Shown: positions 6,381 to 13,754 of the stretch, piece after piece | Layout of the letters: every line of letters starts with the position of its first letter | How positions within the stretch are numbered: position 1 is the stretch's first letter | NCBI GenBank assembly: GCA_023392185.1 | Contig: JAEVZP010000018.1 | Span: 1-16,011, forward strand | Direction: 5' to 3' | Length of the DNA: 16,011 nucleotides | DNA from: Bacteroidota bacterium | Lineage (GTDB): Bacteria > Bacteroidota > Bacteroidia > Chitinophagales > Chitinophagaceae | Made by a program: the position numbers and the translations under genes | The notes under the pieces: model-generated | What the model saw: only the letters and a program-made list of their open reading frames with translations | Told to the model about the DNA's origin: nothing | Databases searched by the model: none

Positions 6381-6440
6381 AGCGACCGGTTCGGACCTGG
6401 CAGGGTGAGGTGGATTTCCGGAAAATTCTCCTTTAAAACA

Positions 6441-6474
6441 AAAATTCCGGAACCCTGAAGCGTTCCGGAATTTT
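6441..6474 (-). terminator. Terminator of mdh with TTCCGGAA in both arms
   Basis: AAAATTCCGGAAC (6441-6453) and GTTCCGGAATTTT (6462-6474) form a 13-bp perfect stem with an 8-nt loop, 24 nt beyond the mdh stop codon. On the minus strand the stem ends in TTTTTG; on the plus strand it ends in TTTTTTATT, so it can act both ways. Each arm contains the self-complementary octamer TTCCGGAA. Confidence 0.85.
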
Positions 6475-6498
6475 TTATTAAAAAGCCTTTTTTAAGAT

Positions 6499-7434
6499 CT
6501 ATGCGGTGGCTTCGTCGAGCACGCTGTTCATGTTGCGAACGGCGTCGGCGCTTTTCGCGAAAGCGGCCATTTCGGCATCGTTCAGATCCAGTTCCACGAT
6601 GCGCTCCCAGCCGCCTTTACCAATCACCACGGGCACGCCGAGGCAGATGTCTTTCTGACCGTATTCGCCGTCCAGCGCTACGCAGCACGGGAACACGCGC
6701 TTCTCGTCGCGCACGATGCTTTCCACCAGCGCGGCACCCGCTGCGCCCGGTGCATACCAGGCCGAAGTGCCGAGCAGTTTGGTCAGCGTAGCGCCGCCCA
6801 CCATAGTGTCGGAAGCTACTTTTTTCAGCGTCTCGGCGTCGAGCATATTGGATACCGGAACGCCCTGAACGGTAGCCAGGCGGGTCAGCGGAATCATAGT
6901 CGTGTCGCCGTGCCCGCCGATAACGGTGGCCTGCAGGTCGTGCTGCGAGCAGCCGATAGCTTGTTGCAGATAGGTTTTGAAGCGGGAAGAATCCAGGATG
7001 CCGCCCATTCCGATCACGCGGGCCTTTGGCAGTCCGGTCGCTTTCAGCGTCAGGTAGGTCATCGTGTCCATCGGGTTGGAAATGACTACCAGAATGGCGT
7101 TGGGGGAATGCTCCAGCAGGTTTTTGGCCACGCCTTCCACGATTTTGGCGTTGGTGCCGATGAGCTCTTCGCGGGTCATGCCCGGCTTGCGCGGAATGCC
7201 GGAAGTGATCACACATACTTCCGAGCCGGCCGTTTTGCTGTAATCATTGGTAGAGCCGGTTACTTTGGTGTCAAAACCCAGCAGCGAGGCCGTCTGGGTC
7301 AGGTCGAGGGCCTTGCCTTCGGCAAAGCCTTCTTTAATGTCAACGAGAACGAGTTCCGAACACAGTTCCTTGCGGATAATATTGTCGGCACAGGTAGCGC
7401 CAACGGCGCCCGCGCCTACGACGGTAATTTTCAT
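6499..7434 (-). CDS. mdh: Malate dehydrogenase (NAD-dependent, LDH-like type)
   Basis: Interconverts malate and oxaloacetate in the TCA cycle. The product is 311 residues, normal for the family. The Rossmann loop GAGAVGATCA is at 7-16 and Asp32 in LVLVDIKEG (28-36) specifies NAD. The mobile-loop motif IPRKPGMTR is at 80-88 (Arg82 and Arg88 are substrate arginines), NPMD at 120-123, LDSSRF at 147-152 and the catalytic IGGHGDT at 172-178 (His175). The Arg in the loop favours malate over lactate. An ATG 81 nt upstream (7515) would add 27 residues without family match and lies beyond the predicted promoter, so the ATG at 7434 is chosen. It is monocistronic, with its own promoter and terminator, and divergent from the lipoprotein gene at 7665. 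Confidence 0.97.
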   Translation of the reverse strand: MKITVVGAGAVGATCADNIIRKELCSELVLVDIKEGFAEGKALDLTQTASLLGFDTKVTGSTNDYSKTAGSEVCVITSGIPRKPGMTREELIGTNAKIVEGVAKNLLEHSPNAILVVISNPMDTMTYLTLKATGLPKARVIGMGGILDSSRFKTYLQQAIGCSQHDLQATVIGGHGDTTMIPLTRLATVQGVPVSNMLDAETLKKVASDTMVGGATLTKLLGTSAWYAPGAAGAALVESIVRDEKRVFPCCVALDGEYGQKDICLGVPVVIGKGGWERIVELDLNDAEMAAFAKSADAVRNMNSVLDEATA

Positions 7435-7470
7435 ACAGCGAAATCTGTTTTTTGAAAAATTTGAATGGCG

Positions 7471-7500
7471 CAAAGGTAAGATGCATACGGAATTGCTCAA
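7471..7500 (-). promoter_or_regulatory. Promoter of mdh
   Basis: On the minus strand TTG (7500-7498) lies 19 nt before TACCTTTG (7478-7471), matching the Bacteroidota -33 and -7 elements in both sequence and spacing. Transcription would begin near 7466, giving a leader of about 32 nt before the ATG at 7434. This is the best promoter in the window. Confidence 0.75.
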
Positions 7501-7664
7501 TAACGCAAGGGCCAATTCGCAACAGGCCCGTCCGGATTACCCCGAACCCGGGCACCGGCTGCATCTTTCCTGTTGTTTGGCTGACCTGAAAAGCACGGTT
7601 TGTTTCCTCAAAACCGGCAATCGGGCACAAACATTTAATTTCGCCCACCGCTTTCCTTTGCCTT

Positions 7665-8492
7665 ATGCGTTTGCTTTTCTCTGCCCTGCCTTTGCTGCTG
7701 CTCACCTCGGCCTGCACCTATACCGGAACCCAAACCGCACATGCGCCGATTGTGATGGGCGATTCTGCGACCATCGTCACCGAAACCGATTCGCAATACC
7801 TGCGCTCGGTTTTTTCGGATTACGAGGGGGCCGATCCGGTAGAAACAACACCAGTGGTGCCGAAAGCGCCTAAGTTGGACTCGCCTGCGGCAACCGCTCC
7901 CAAAACGGATACCGTTGCAACAGCCGCCCCGCCGAAAAAGCAGCCCGGGAAGGGCCTGACCACCGATTTTGGCGATGTGCAGGTCTTTATCGAGAATCTC
8001 CGGGTCCGGAATGAAAATGCCAATGCGAAAGGTGCGCGCAGCGTGGCTTATGGCAGCGACGGCACCGCTTTCCGGCCTAAAAATCTGGTGGTGAACGACG
8101 GCAAGGCGGCCGGCGCTTCGCTCCGGCAAAAAACGGATTTTGAAGTGGTGCTCAACACCGGAAAAGAACTGCTTCCCCTGCCTTCCCTCGGCCGTCAAAG
8201 CACCGGCTGGCAGGCGGTTTCCGGAAAAAACGGCACGTTTGCCCTCAACGAACCGCAGGCACCGGCGTTTAAGGTGACCAATGCTGCTATCAGGAATGCC
8301 GCACAGCAGGCTGCCCGCAAAGCTAAAATGGCTTCTAAAGAACAAACCGCCCTGCTCAACCGCCTGAGCCGCGTCAAAACCGTTGACGGCGACCTGTTGC
8401 AGGCCAGGCCGGTTGCCACGCTGTGGCAGGTGACAGCCAAAGATGCCAAAGGAAAAGCGGTTACCAAAGAAATCCGGGTGGACTGGGAATAG
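7665..8492 (+). CDS. Hypothetical lipoprotein, family not recognised
   Basis: A 275-residue protein with a clear lipoprotein signal: R2, a Leu-rich core, and LTSAC with Cys17 as the lipid-bearing residue. Residues about 58-95 form a Pro/Ala/Thr/Lys-rich linker (PVVPKAPKLDSPAATAPK and following). About 97-275 is probably a folded domain, starting TTDFGDVQVFIENLRVRNEN; the end KAVTKEIRVDWE looks like a closing beta strand. Residues 225-250 are Ala/Lys rich and helical. No known domain or catalytic motif was recognised, so only an envelope location is claimed. The start at 7665 is fixed by the signal peptide. A near-consensus -7 box, TTCCTTTG (7653-7660, one mismatch), ends only 4 nt before the ATG. 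It stands alone, convergent with the T9SS gene, the two separated by 41 nt. Confidence 0.8.
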   Translation: MRLLFSALPLLLLTSACTYTGTQTAHAPIVMGDSATIVTETDSQYLRSVFSDYEGADPVETTPVVPKAPKLDSPAATAPKTDTVATAAPPKKQPGKGLTTDFGDVQVFIENLRVRNENANAKGARSVAYGSDGTAFRPKNLVVNDGKAAGASLRQKTDFEVVLNTGKELLPLPSLGRQSTGWQAVSGKNGTFALNEPQAPAFKVTNAAIRNAAQQAARKAKMASKEQTALLNRLSRVKTVDGDLLQARPVATLWQVTAKDAKGKAVTKEIRVDWE

Positions 8493-8535
8493 TGCCTCAA
8501 GGGGCTTCTATTGCATTTACTCCAGGCACCTTTTT
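8492..8535 (+). terminator. Possible terminator of the hypothetical lipoprotein gene
   Basis: GTGCCT (8492-8497), overlapping the TAG stop, can pair with AGGCAC (8524-8529) across a 26-nt loop, followed by CTTTTT. The T-run also contains part of the stop codon of the convergent T9SS gene. The stem is short and the loop long, so support is moderate. Confidence 0.45.
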
Positions 8536-9472
8536 AATGCACTACCAGCAACCGGGCGGTAGCTAAGGTTTGGGCACCGGCGAAGCGGACAAAATAAGTG
8601 CCCGCCGGCCAGCGATCTGTCTGAAGCCGCAGCTTTTCCGCTGTGCCACGCACGGCCTCGCGCAGCCATAGCCGCCCGAGCGCATCGCTGACTGTTACCT
8701 CGCCGGCCTCCCCCTGGGGCAGGGCCACAAAAGATTCTTTGCCGGCCGGTTGCGGGTAAACGGATAAGAAGGTGTTAGCGGCTGCAACATTTGCCACGCC
8801 GGTGACCGGCCGCACCACCCGGATCAGATAATCGTGCGTCTCCCCCGACCCGTACCGGCCGCAAAGTGAATCCTGTGCACCGTAATTACTTGCCTGGGTG
8901 GCTGCCACGATACGCATCCGGTAGGTGCCGGTGTCTACCGTTGCCGGAATACGAATCTTGAAATCCACCGGCCGGGGCGCGGCGCCGAACTGCAAGTCGT
9001 AGAGAAAATGGTCCTCGAAAGTCGTGTCGGCCGTCGGTTTTAAGATGTTTTCAGTAGTGTCAAAAACAAAGTTCTGATTGAAGTCAATCCGTAGAAAAGC
9101 GTTTCCAAAGTAAAAATCGCGCTTGTTTATCGATTGGAAGTGTACGCCGCTCACCACCAGCATACGTGCGGTGTATTCGCCACCGGCGCTCACCTCAACC
9201 GGCGGCAAGTGGGTGCGGTCGGAGAAGCCGGGTGAGAAGGGCACTCCCGGCGTAAAGGTGGGACAGCCGGTGGCCAGGTCCTCGAGCACACTGCCGCCCT
9301 CGCCCCAAATGCTGAAGTCTTCAAAAGTGCCCTTCCATACAGTGTCACCCGTTTGATTGACCCGGATGTTGCAATTCCAGTTGTTGATATAGAGATTCTC
9401 GGTGCAGTAGGCACCCTGGCCTTGTGCACTGGCACTCAGAAGGCAAAAAAAGAGGAAAAGGATTTTTTGCAT
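8534..9472 (-). CDS. Secreted GEVED-like protein with T9SS C-terminal sorting domain
   Basis: A 312-residue exported protein. The signal peptide covers about residues 1-19 (MQKILFLFFCLLSASAQGQG). Residues about 95-220 look like a GEVED-type beta domain: LRIDFNQNFVFD (127-138) is the VWIDWNQDGDF-like strand, TGTYRMRIV lies at 181-189, and CGRYGSGETHDYLIRV (204-219) is the GEVEDY-like end with a degenerate motif. Residues about 236-312 fit the type A T9SS sorting domain: SVYPQP, TVSDALGRLWLRE, WPAGTYFVRF and a terminal ARLLVVH strand. The protein should cross the outer membrane by the PorSS machinery and be surface-attached or released. Cysteines at 23, 34, 70 and 204 may form disulfides. No enzyme domain is present, so a binding, adhesion or structural role is possible. 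It is a single-gene unit; no promoter box was found. Confidence 0.88.
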   Translation of the reverse strand: MQKILFLFFCLLSASAQGQGAYCTENLYINNWNCNIRVNQTGDTVWKGTFEDFSIWGEGGSVLEDLATGCPTFTPGVPFSPGFSDRTHLPPVEVSAGGEYTARMLVVSGVHFQSINKRDFYFGNAFLRIDFNQNFVFDTTENILKPTADTTFEDHFLYDLQFGAAPRPVDFKIRIPATVDTGTYRMRIVAATQASNYGAQDSLCGRYGSGETHDYLIRVVRPVTGVANVAAANTFLSVYPQPAGKESFVALPQGEAGEVTVSDALGRLWLREAVRGTAEKLRLQTDRWPAGTYFVRFAGAQTLATARLLVVH

Positions 9473-9534
9473 TTGACAGAATGAATTTACGGTGCGTTAT
9501 TTAAGTCAAACGCTCCTTTTTTATATGAAAAACA

Positions 9535-9775
9535 TTTGGTGGTGTGTTAGAACGAATAATGGAGCCAAAGCCATTCGGAGATGGCGGCCTTCGACAAGCT
9601 CAGGCTGACACCCGCCATGACGAGCGTAAAACAGCCTGAATAAGCATCAGAGGCGCTAATTTTTCCGTCATTCCGTCCCGATAACTATCGGGATGACCCG
9701 GAACCCCGAAGGGCTCGCCGAAGGCAATCTCCAGCATCTAAAAAAGACCGTCATTCAGCCAAACACACCACCAAA
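9535..9775. repeat. 241-bp segment bounded by 14-bp perfect inverted repeats (MITE-like)
   Basis: TTTGGTGGTGTGTT (9535-9548) is exactly repeated in inverse at 9762-9775 (AACACACCACCAAA). The interior has no gene but several dyads: ATGGCGG/CCGCCAT (9581-9587, 9612-9618), TCAGGCTG/CAGCCTGA (9600-9607, 9632-9639) and TCCCGATA/TATCGGGA (9676-9693). It also holds the string CTTCGACAAGCTCAGGCTGA, which I recall as a common dispersed repeat, and GTCATTCCG (9668-9676), shared with the 6.2-kb cluster. No target-site duplication is apparent. It occupies most of the first half of the 680-nt region 9473-10152, which has no convincing gene. Confidence 0.6.
9676..9693. repeat. Palindrome TCCCGATA-AC-TATCGGGA
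   Basis: A perfect 8-bp stem with a 2-nt loop inside the 241-bp segment, flanked by GTCAT on the left and TGAC on the right. The wording CATTCCGTCCCGAT...ATCGGGATGA is typical of short interspersed palindromes. No T-tract follows on either strand, so it is not a terminator. Confidence 0.75.
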
Positions 9776-10090
9776 ATGGTTTTAATACCCGCCGGTGCAG
9801 CGGTTAGCTTCCAGGACTTCCGGGCGTTGAACTGGACGAATGGCCTGCCGGATCCTTCCAATGATTGGGATGCTGTTTACGTCCTTAACACCTGCCATAA
9901 CAATCGCATCCAGTATGCCGATGGTTGTGGCGGCAGCAGCGGCGCTATAAACGGGCTTGTGCTGGCCACAGGAAGATGTCAAAGAGCAGTGCTCCACGCT
10001 TGTGTGGACGTAACACCTTGCGGTAGCTGTTTTATGCTGGAAGGAAGAATGTGGTCAGTAGGTGGTGGCTGGGAGATAGAACTCATATAA
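9776..10090 (+). CDS. Doubtful 104-codon ORF, possibly a gene remnant or non-coding transcript
   Basis: An open frame starts one base after the right inverted repeat and runs to a TAA at 10088-10090. The first half uses codons like the neighbours and includes ALNWTNGLPDPSNDWDAVYV (residues 17-36). The second half uses AGA and ATA repeatedly, unlike the flanking genes, so it may be degenerate or not translated. The predicted protein has six cysteines, no signal peptide and no domain I recognise. A plus-strand terminator follows at 10113-10141, hinting that something on this strand is transcribed. No promoter box was found upstream. A competing 71-codon minus-strand frame exists and looks no better. 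I would not give it a function. Confidence 0.25.
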   Translation: MVLIPAGAAVSFQDFRALNWTNGLPDPSNDWDAVYVLNTCHNNRIQYADGCGGSSGAINGLVLATGRCQRAVLHACVDVTPCGSCFMLEGRMWSVGGGWEIELI

Positions 10091-10112
10091 AACCTTTAGG
10101 CAAAACCTCTGT

Positions 10113-10141
10113 AAGCCCCGCGTTTCTGCCCGGGCTTTTTT
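10113..10141 (+). terminator. Plus-strand terminator-like hairpin before the murF-alr 3' end
   Basis: AAGCCC (10113-10118) pairs with GGGCTT (10132-10137), with a further G-C pair across one mismatch, followed by TTTTTT (10136-10141). The T-tract is on the plus strand. Read on the minus strand the same hairpin is followed by TTACAG, a poor terminator, although it is also the only candidate near the murF-alr stop at 10153. Confidence 0.6.
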
Positions 10142-10152
10142 ATTTCTTTCTA

Positions 10153-12684
10153 CTATTCATTCAAATAAATCCGCTTCACCCGCTGCGAGATGCCGGTGAG
10201 GATTTCATAGGGAATCGTATCGGCCCACTGCGCCAGCACTGCCGGCGAAAGCTCCGGGCCAAACACCAGCACCTCGTCGCCTTCCTTCACGCCCCCGATG
10301 GCGCTGACGTCCAGCATACACATGTCCATACACACTGTCCCGACGGTAAGCGCTTTCTGTCCGCGCACCAGCATATAAGCCTTGCCATGACCCAGCGCGC
10401 GTGGATAGCCGTCGGCGTAGCCAATGCACACGGTGGCAATGCGCCGGTCTTTTTCATCCACCGCTTTATTGCCATAGGAAACGCCTTCGCCCGCTGCCAC
10501 CGTCCGGATTTGGGCAATGGTGGTGCGCAGGCTGGAAACCGGCTTCAGGGGCAGGTTCCGGGCTGTGGGGTCAATGCCATACATGCCCAGCCCGAGGCGC
10601 ACCATGTCGAAATGGTATTGCGGGTGGCGCGTGATGCCCGAACTATTAGACAGATGCAGAAGTGGTGTGTCGTTCAGGGCAGCAGCAAGCGCACTGGCAT
10701 TGCGCTGAAAAACGGCCGCCTGCTCGTCCGTAAAACCGTCGAGGCATTCGTCTTCAGCGCCGGCCAGGTGACTGAAAATACTTTTGACATACAAGGTGTT
10801 ATTTGGGGAAATTTCGGCAATGAGCGCCGGAATATCCCCTGTATCAAAGCCCAGCCGGTTCATGCCGGTGTTGAGCTTGATGTGGATCGGGTAGCCGGTG
10901 ATGTCCAGCGCCTGCGCAGCGCGGGTGAAAGCCGCCAGCGAACGGAAGTTGAAGATTTCCGGTTCCAGGTTCCAGGCAATGATGCGCTCAAAAGAGCCCA
11001 CATCCGGACTCATCACCATAATGGGCAGCCGGATGCCTTTCTGCCGCAGCGAAACGCCTTCGTCGGTGTAGGCCACGGCCAGATAATCCACGCCTGCGTC
11101 CTGCAACGCTCCGGCAATTTCGTGGCTGCCGCTGCCATAGGCAAAGGCCTTTACCATCGCCATCAGGCGCACGCCTTTGCGCACCATTTTCCGGAAAACG
11201 TTGAGGTTTTCGGTCAGTGCACCGAGGTCAATGGTCAGGGCGGTGCGGTGCACTTCCTGTTCCAGCAGGGCCACAATGCGTTCAAACGCAAAGCGGCGCG
11301 CGCCTTTGATGAGAATGGCTTCATCTGCGAAGCGCATCTGCGGCAAGGCCCGGAAAAAAGCGCTTGTGTTTTCAAAGAAATGAATGTCGGCAGCCACACT
11401 TTTCCGGAAAAGCGGCTCATGGCGGATGAGCTCCGGCCCGATGCCGATAAAGGTTTTAAGACCTGCGCCGCGCAGCAGAGCCGCCACCGAACGGTACAGG
11501 TTTTCCGGCGATACACCCGACTGTAGCAGGTCGGACAGAATAACGGTTTTGTGCGGGTGCTGCGGTTGGTTTTGCAGGGCTGTCAGGGCGATGCGCAGCG
11601 AGGTAAGGTCCGAGTTGTAGGCGTCGTTGATGAGCGTGCAGTCGTTGGTTCCTTTCCGGAATTCCAGCCGCATGGCCACCGGATGGAGGCGCATCAGCCG
11701 CTCGGAGAGGGCTTCTTCGGCTACGCCCAGGTGGCGCGCTACCAGCCAGCAGCACACCGCGTTTTCGAGCGAGGCATCGTCGTTAAACGGAATCAGCAGC
11801 CCGGCTGTATGGTCTTCGCTGTACAGGGTGAACCGGGTATGGAAATCTTCCCGCTCTACCTGCGATACCTGCCAGTCGGCCCTTTCATTGCCCGGAATGC
11901 TGTAGGAAATCACCGTTTTTCCGGAATCCTGGAAGTAGCCCAACTGCCGGAACGCTTCGGTGATCTCTTCGTAATCGGCGCAGTAGAAAATGGTTTTGCA
12001 ATCCCGGAAAAGGCGGGCTTTTTCCACTGCTTTTTGCAACCGGCTTTCAAAGCCTGCCTGATGCGCTTCGCTCAGGTTGGTGAAAATGCCGATTTCGGGC
12101 TTCAAAATCCTTTCCAGCAAATCCATCTCGCCTACCTGGGAAATACCCGCTTCGAAAACCGCCAGCTCATATACCGGTTGCAGCAGCCACACCGATAGCG
12201 GCACGCCTACCTGCGAGTTGTAGCTTTTGGGGCTGCGCAGCACTTTTTTGTCCGGCGACAGCAATTCATACAGCCATTCCTTCACCACCGTCTTGCCGTT
12301 GGAGCCGGTAACGGCTATTACGGGTGCCCCGAATTGCTCCCGGCGATAGCGGGCCAGATCCTGCAGGGCCATGCGTGTATCGGGAACGATAATCACTGAA
12401 GCGTCTTCCGACAGCGGTTCGCGTGGCGGCGCGGAAAGCAGAAACGCCCGGATGCCTTTGGCGTAGGCCTGCGGGAGAAAATCGCTGCCGCTGCGCTGGC
12501 CCCCGGAAAGGGCAATGAAAAGCGTTTGGCCTGGTGCTGTCAGGCTGCTGCGCGTGTCGGTGGAAAGGTCGGCAATGATTTTGTGGGCAGCCGGCGGCGT
12601 GGCCCATGCGCCGCCACACACCCGGCGGATGTCTTCCAGCGTCAGCGCCGGCCCGTGAGGGTTGGGGGAGGAGTCCGGCGTCAT
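10153..12684 (-). CDS. murF-alr: Bifunctional UDP-MurNAc-tripeptide:D-Ala-D-Ala ligase / alanine racemase
   Basis: A fused cell-wall enzyme of 843 residues. The MurF part (about 15-475) joins D-Ala-D-Ala to UDP-MurNAc-tripeptide with ATP: P-loop GSNGKT at 127-132, SYNSQVGVPLS at 154-164, the GFES region near 211-214 and INDAYNSD at 352-359. The alanine racemase part (about 478-843) makes D-Ala from L-Ala: MVKAFAYGSGSHE at 510-522 with Lys512 as the PLP-binding lysine, and GVSYGNK with catalytic Tyr737. CIGYADGYPR (753-762) and GTVCMDM (782-788) are further conserved motifs. Both sites look intact. This fusion is a known Bacteroidota trait linking supply and use of D-Ala. The ATG (12684-12682) directly follows the TAA of the DUF4340 gene, so translation is probably coupled. 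Confidence 0.96.
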   Translation of the reverse strand: MTPDSSPNPHGPALTLEDIRRVCGGAWATPPAAHKIIADLSTDTRSSLTAPGQTLFIALSGGQRSGSDFLPQAYAKGIRAFLLSAPPREPLSEDASVIIVPDTRMALQDLARYRREQFGAPVIAVTGSNGKTVVKEWLYELLSPDKKVLRSPKSYNSQVGVPLSVWLLQPVYELAVFEAGISQVGEMDLLERILKPEIGIFTNLSEAHQAGFESRLQKAVEKARLFRDCKTIFYCADYEEITEAFRQLGYFQDSGKTVISYSIPGNERADWQVSQVEREDFHTRFTLYSEDHTAGLLIPFNDDASLENAVCCWLVARHLGVAEEALSERLMRLHPVAMRLEFRKGTNDCTLINDAYNSDLTSLRIALTALQNQPQHPHKTVILSDLLQSGVSPENLYRSVAALLRGAGLKTFIGIGPELIRHEPLFRKSVAADIHFFENTSAFFRALPQMRFADEAILIKGARRFAFERIVALLEQEVHRTALTIDLGALTENLNVFRKMVRKGVRLMAMVKAFAYGSGSHEIAGALQDAGVDYLAVAYTDEGVSLRQKGIRLPIMVMSPDVGSFERIIAWNLEPEIFNFRSLAAFTRAAQALDITGYPIHIKLNTGMNRLGFDTGDIPALIAEISPNNTLYVKSIFSHLAGAEDECLDGFTDEQAAVFQRNASALAAALNDTPLLHLSNSSGITRHPQYHFDMVRLGLGMYGIDPTARNLPLKPVSSLRTTIAQIRTVAAGEGVSYGNKAVDEKDRRIATVCIGYADGYPRALGHGKAYMLVRGQKALTVGTVCMDMCMLDVSAIGGVKEGDEVLVFGPELSPAVLAQWADTIPYEILTGISQRVKRIYLNE

Positions 12685-13704
12685 TTAGTTCCGGAGAGAG
12701 TCCGGCGTTGCTTGCGGGAAAAAGATGCGGCGCGGTTGGAGGATTTTTTCAAACATCAGCTCCTGCACCAGCAAGGTGTCTTTGCTGTCGAGCACGGCAT
12801 ATTGCCGCTCCAGGTCATAGAGTTCGTCGTCGATACTGAGGCTGTGATCGAAATGGGTGCGCTGGGTGGCGGCCATAAAATACAGCTCCGCCGTGTGTGC
12901 ACCTTTGTCGGTCGTCACCCGGATCGTGGCGTAGCGGGGGGCGGTGCGCACCAGCGAGTCCATGTCCTGGGTGCCGTTGACATAGCCTTCGGCGTTGATC
13001 TTTTGGAAAAACTGCAGGTAATCGCGCAGGCGTCCGGCATCGGCTGTAGCACCCGGAACGGCCGGGCTGATCTGCAGGTCTTTTCCGGCAGCGGTGATGG
13101 TGAAAGAGTTTTCCGGCGCGTTGGGATAGGTGACTTCTACTTTGCGGATGCTTGCCGGGTCAATGTTGAACACCGTGCGGTCGCGCCAGTCTGAAAGCTT
13201 CGGGCTGTAGCGCGGCGTCAGGAAGCCGTCAAAGCCGCGCAGGCCTACGATATAGGGCCGCTTGGCACCTTCCATGAGCATATAGGTATTGTTGAAATCG
13301 CGCGCCTCGTTTCCCACAAAAAAAGTGCGGATCTTTTGTCCGTTTTTACCGTAGATCTCCGCTTTGATGCTGCTCACCGACAAAGCGCGCACCACGTTGT
13401 TGTGCGCTGCCTGCGGCACCGGGCCGATGGCATACTGGCCGTACAGGGCCTCGAAAAGTGTGTGCAGCGAGGCCGGCAGGACGGGATATTGATCATTAAC
13501 CACCCAGCCGGTGTCGGTGCGGGTGAGGGTGAGGCTTTCCCCGTTGCGGTTGCTCAGGAAAATTTTGGAGATCGAGCCGGTGTCGCGGATCGAAAAGCCC
13601 GCTTCGGAGCTGCTGAACACGTTATCGTTTTCACGGACCAGAAAGTACCAGGCCAGCGCAGCCAGCACGCCGAAAGCCAGAATATAGAGAAGGGTTTTAC
13701 GCAT
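12685..13704 (-). CDS. DUF4340 domain-containing membrane-anchored protein
   Basis: A 339-residue protein with one N-terminal membrane anchor (about residues 5-22, LLYILAFGVLAALAWYFL) after MRK, and a large beta-rich domain facing the periplasm. TGWVVNDQYPVLPASLHTLF (65-84), the FFVGNEA strand (about 128-134) and the second half with FTITAAGKDLQIS are the DUF4340 pattern. The family is uncharacterised but often sits beside GldG-like ABC transporter auxiliary genes, as here. It starts 50 nt after gldG, and its TAA abuts the murF-alr ATG. The context suggests it works with the GldFG ABC-type complex, perhaps as an accessory subunit; that is inference. No promoter box is seen in the 50-nt gap, which fits an operon starting outside the window. 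Confidence 0.87.
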   Translation of the reverse strand: MRKTLLYILAFGVLAALAWYFLVRENDNVFSSSEAGFSIRDTGSISKIFLSNRNGESLTLTRTDTGWVVNDQYPVLPASLHTLFEALYGQYAIGPVPQAAHNNVVRALSVSSIKAEIYGKNGQKIRTFFVGNEARDFNNTYMLMEGAKRPYIVGLRGFDGFLTPRYSPKLSDWRDRTVFNIDPASIRKVEVTYPNAPENSFTITAAGKDLQISPAVPGATADAGRLRDYLQFFQKINAEGYVNGTQDMDSLVRTAPRYATIRVTTDKGAHTAELYFMAATQRTHFDHSLSIDDELYDLERQYAVLDSKDTLLVQELMFEKILQPRRIFFPQATPDSLRN

Positions 13705-13754
13705 TTCTTTTCTTAAAGGAAAAAGGGAAGATGTTCACCAAACAACGTTGGAGG

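Noticed and set aside
7435..7515. Upstream ATG extending malate dehydrogenase by 27 residues
   Set aside because: The best promoter in the window (TTG-19-TACCTTTG at 7500-7471) lies inside the extension, so the mRNA would begin after it; MKITVVGAGAVG is the normal family start.
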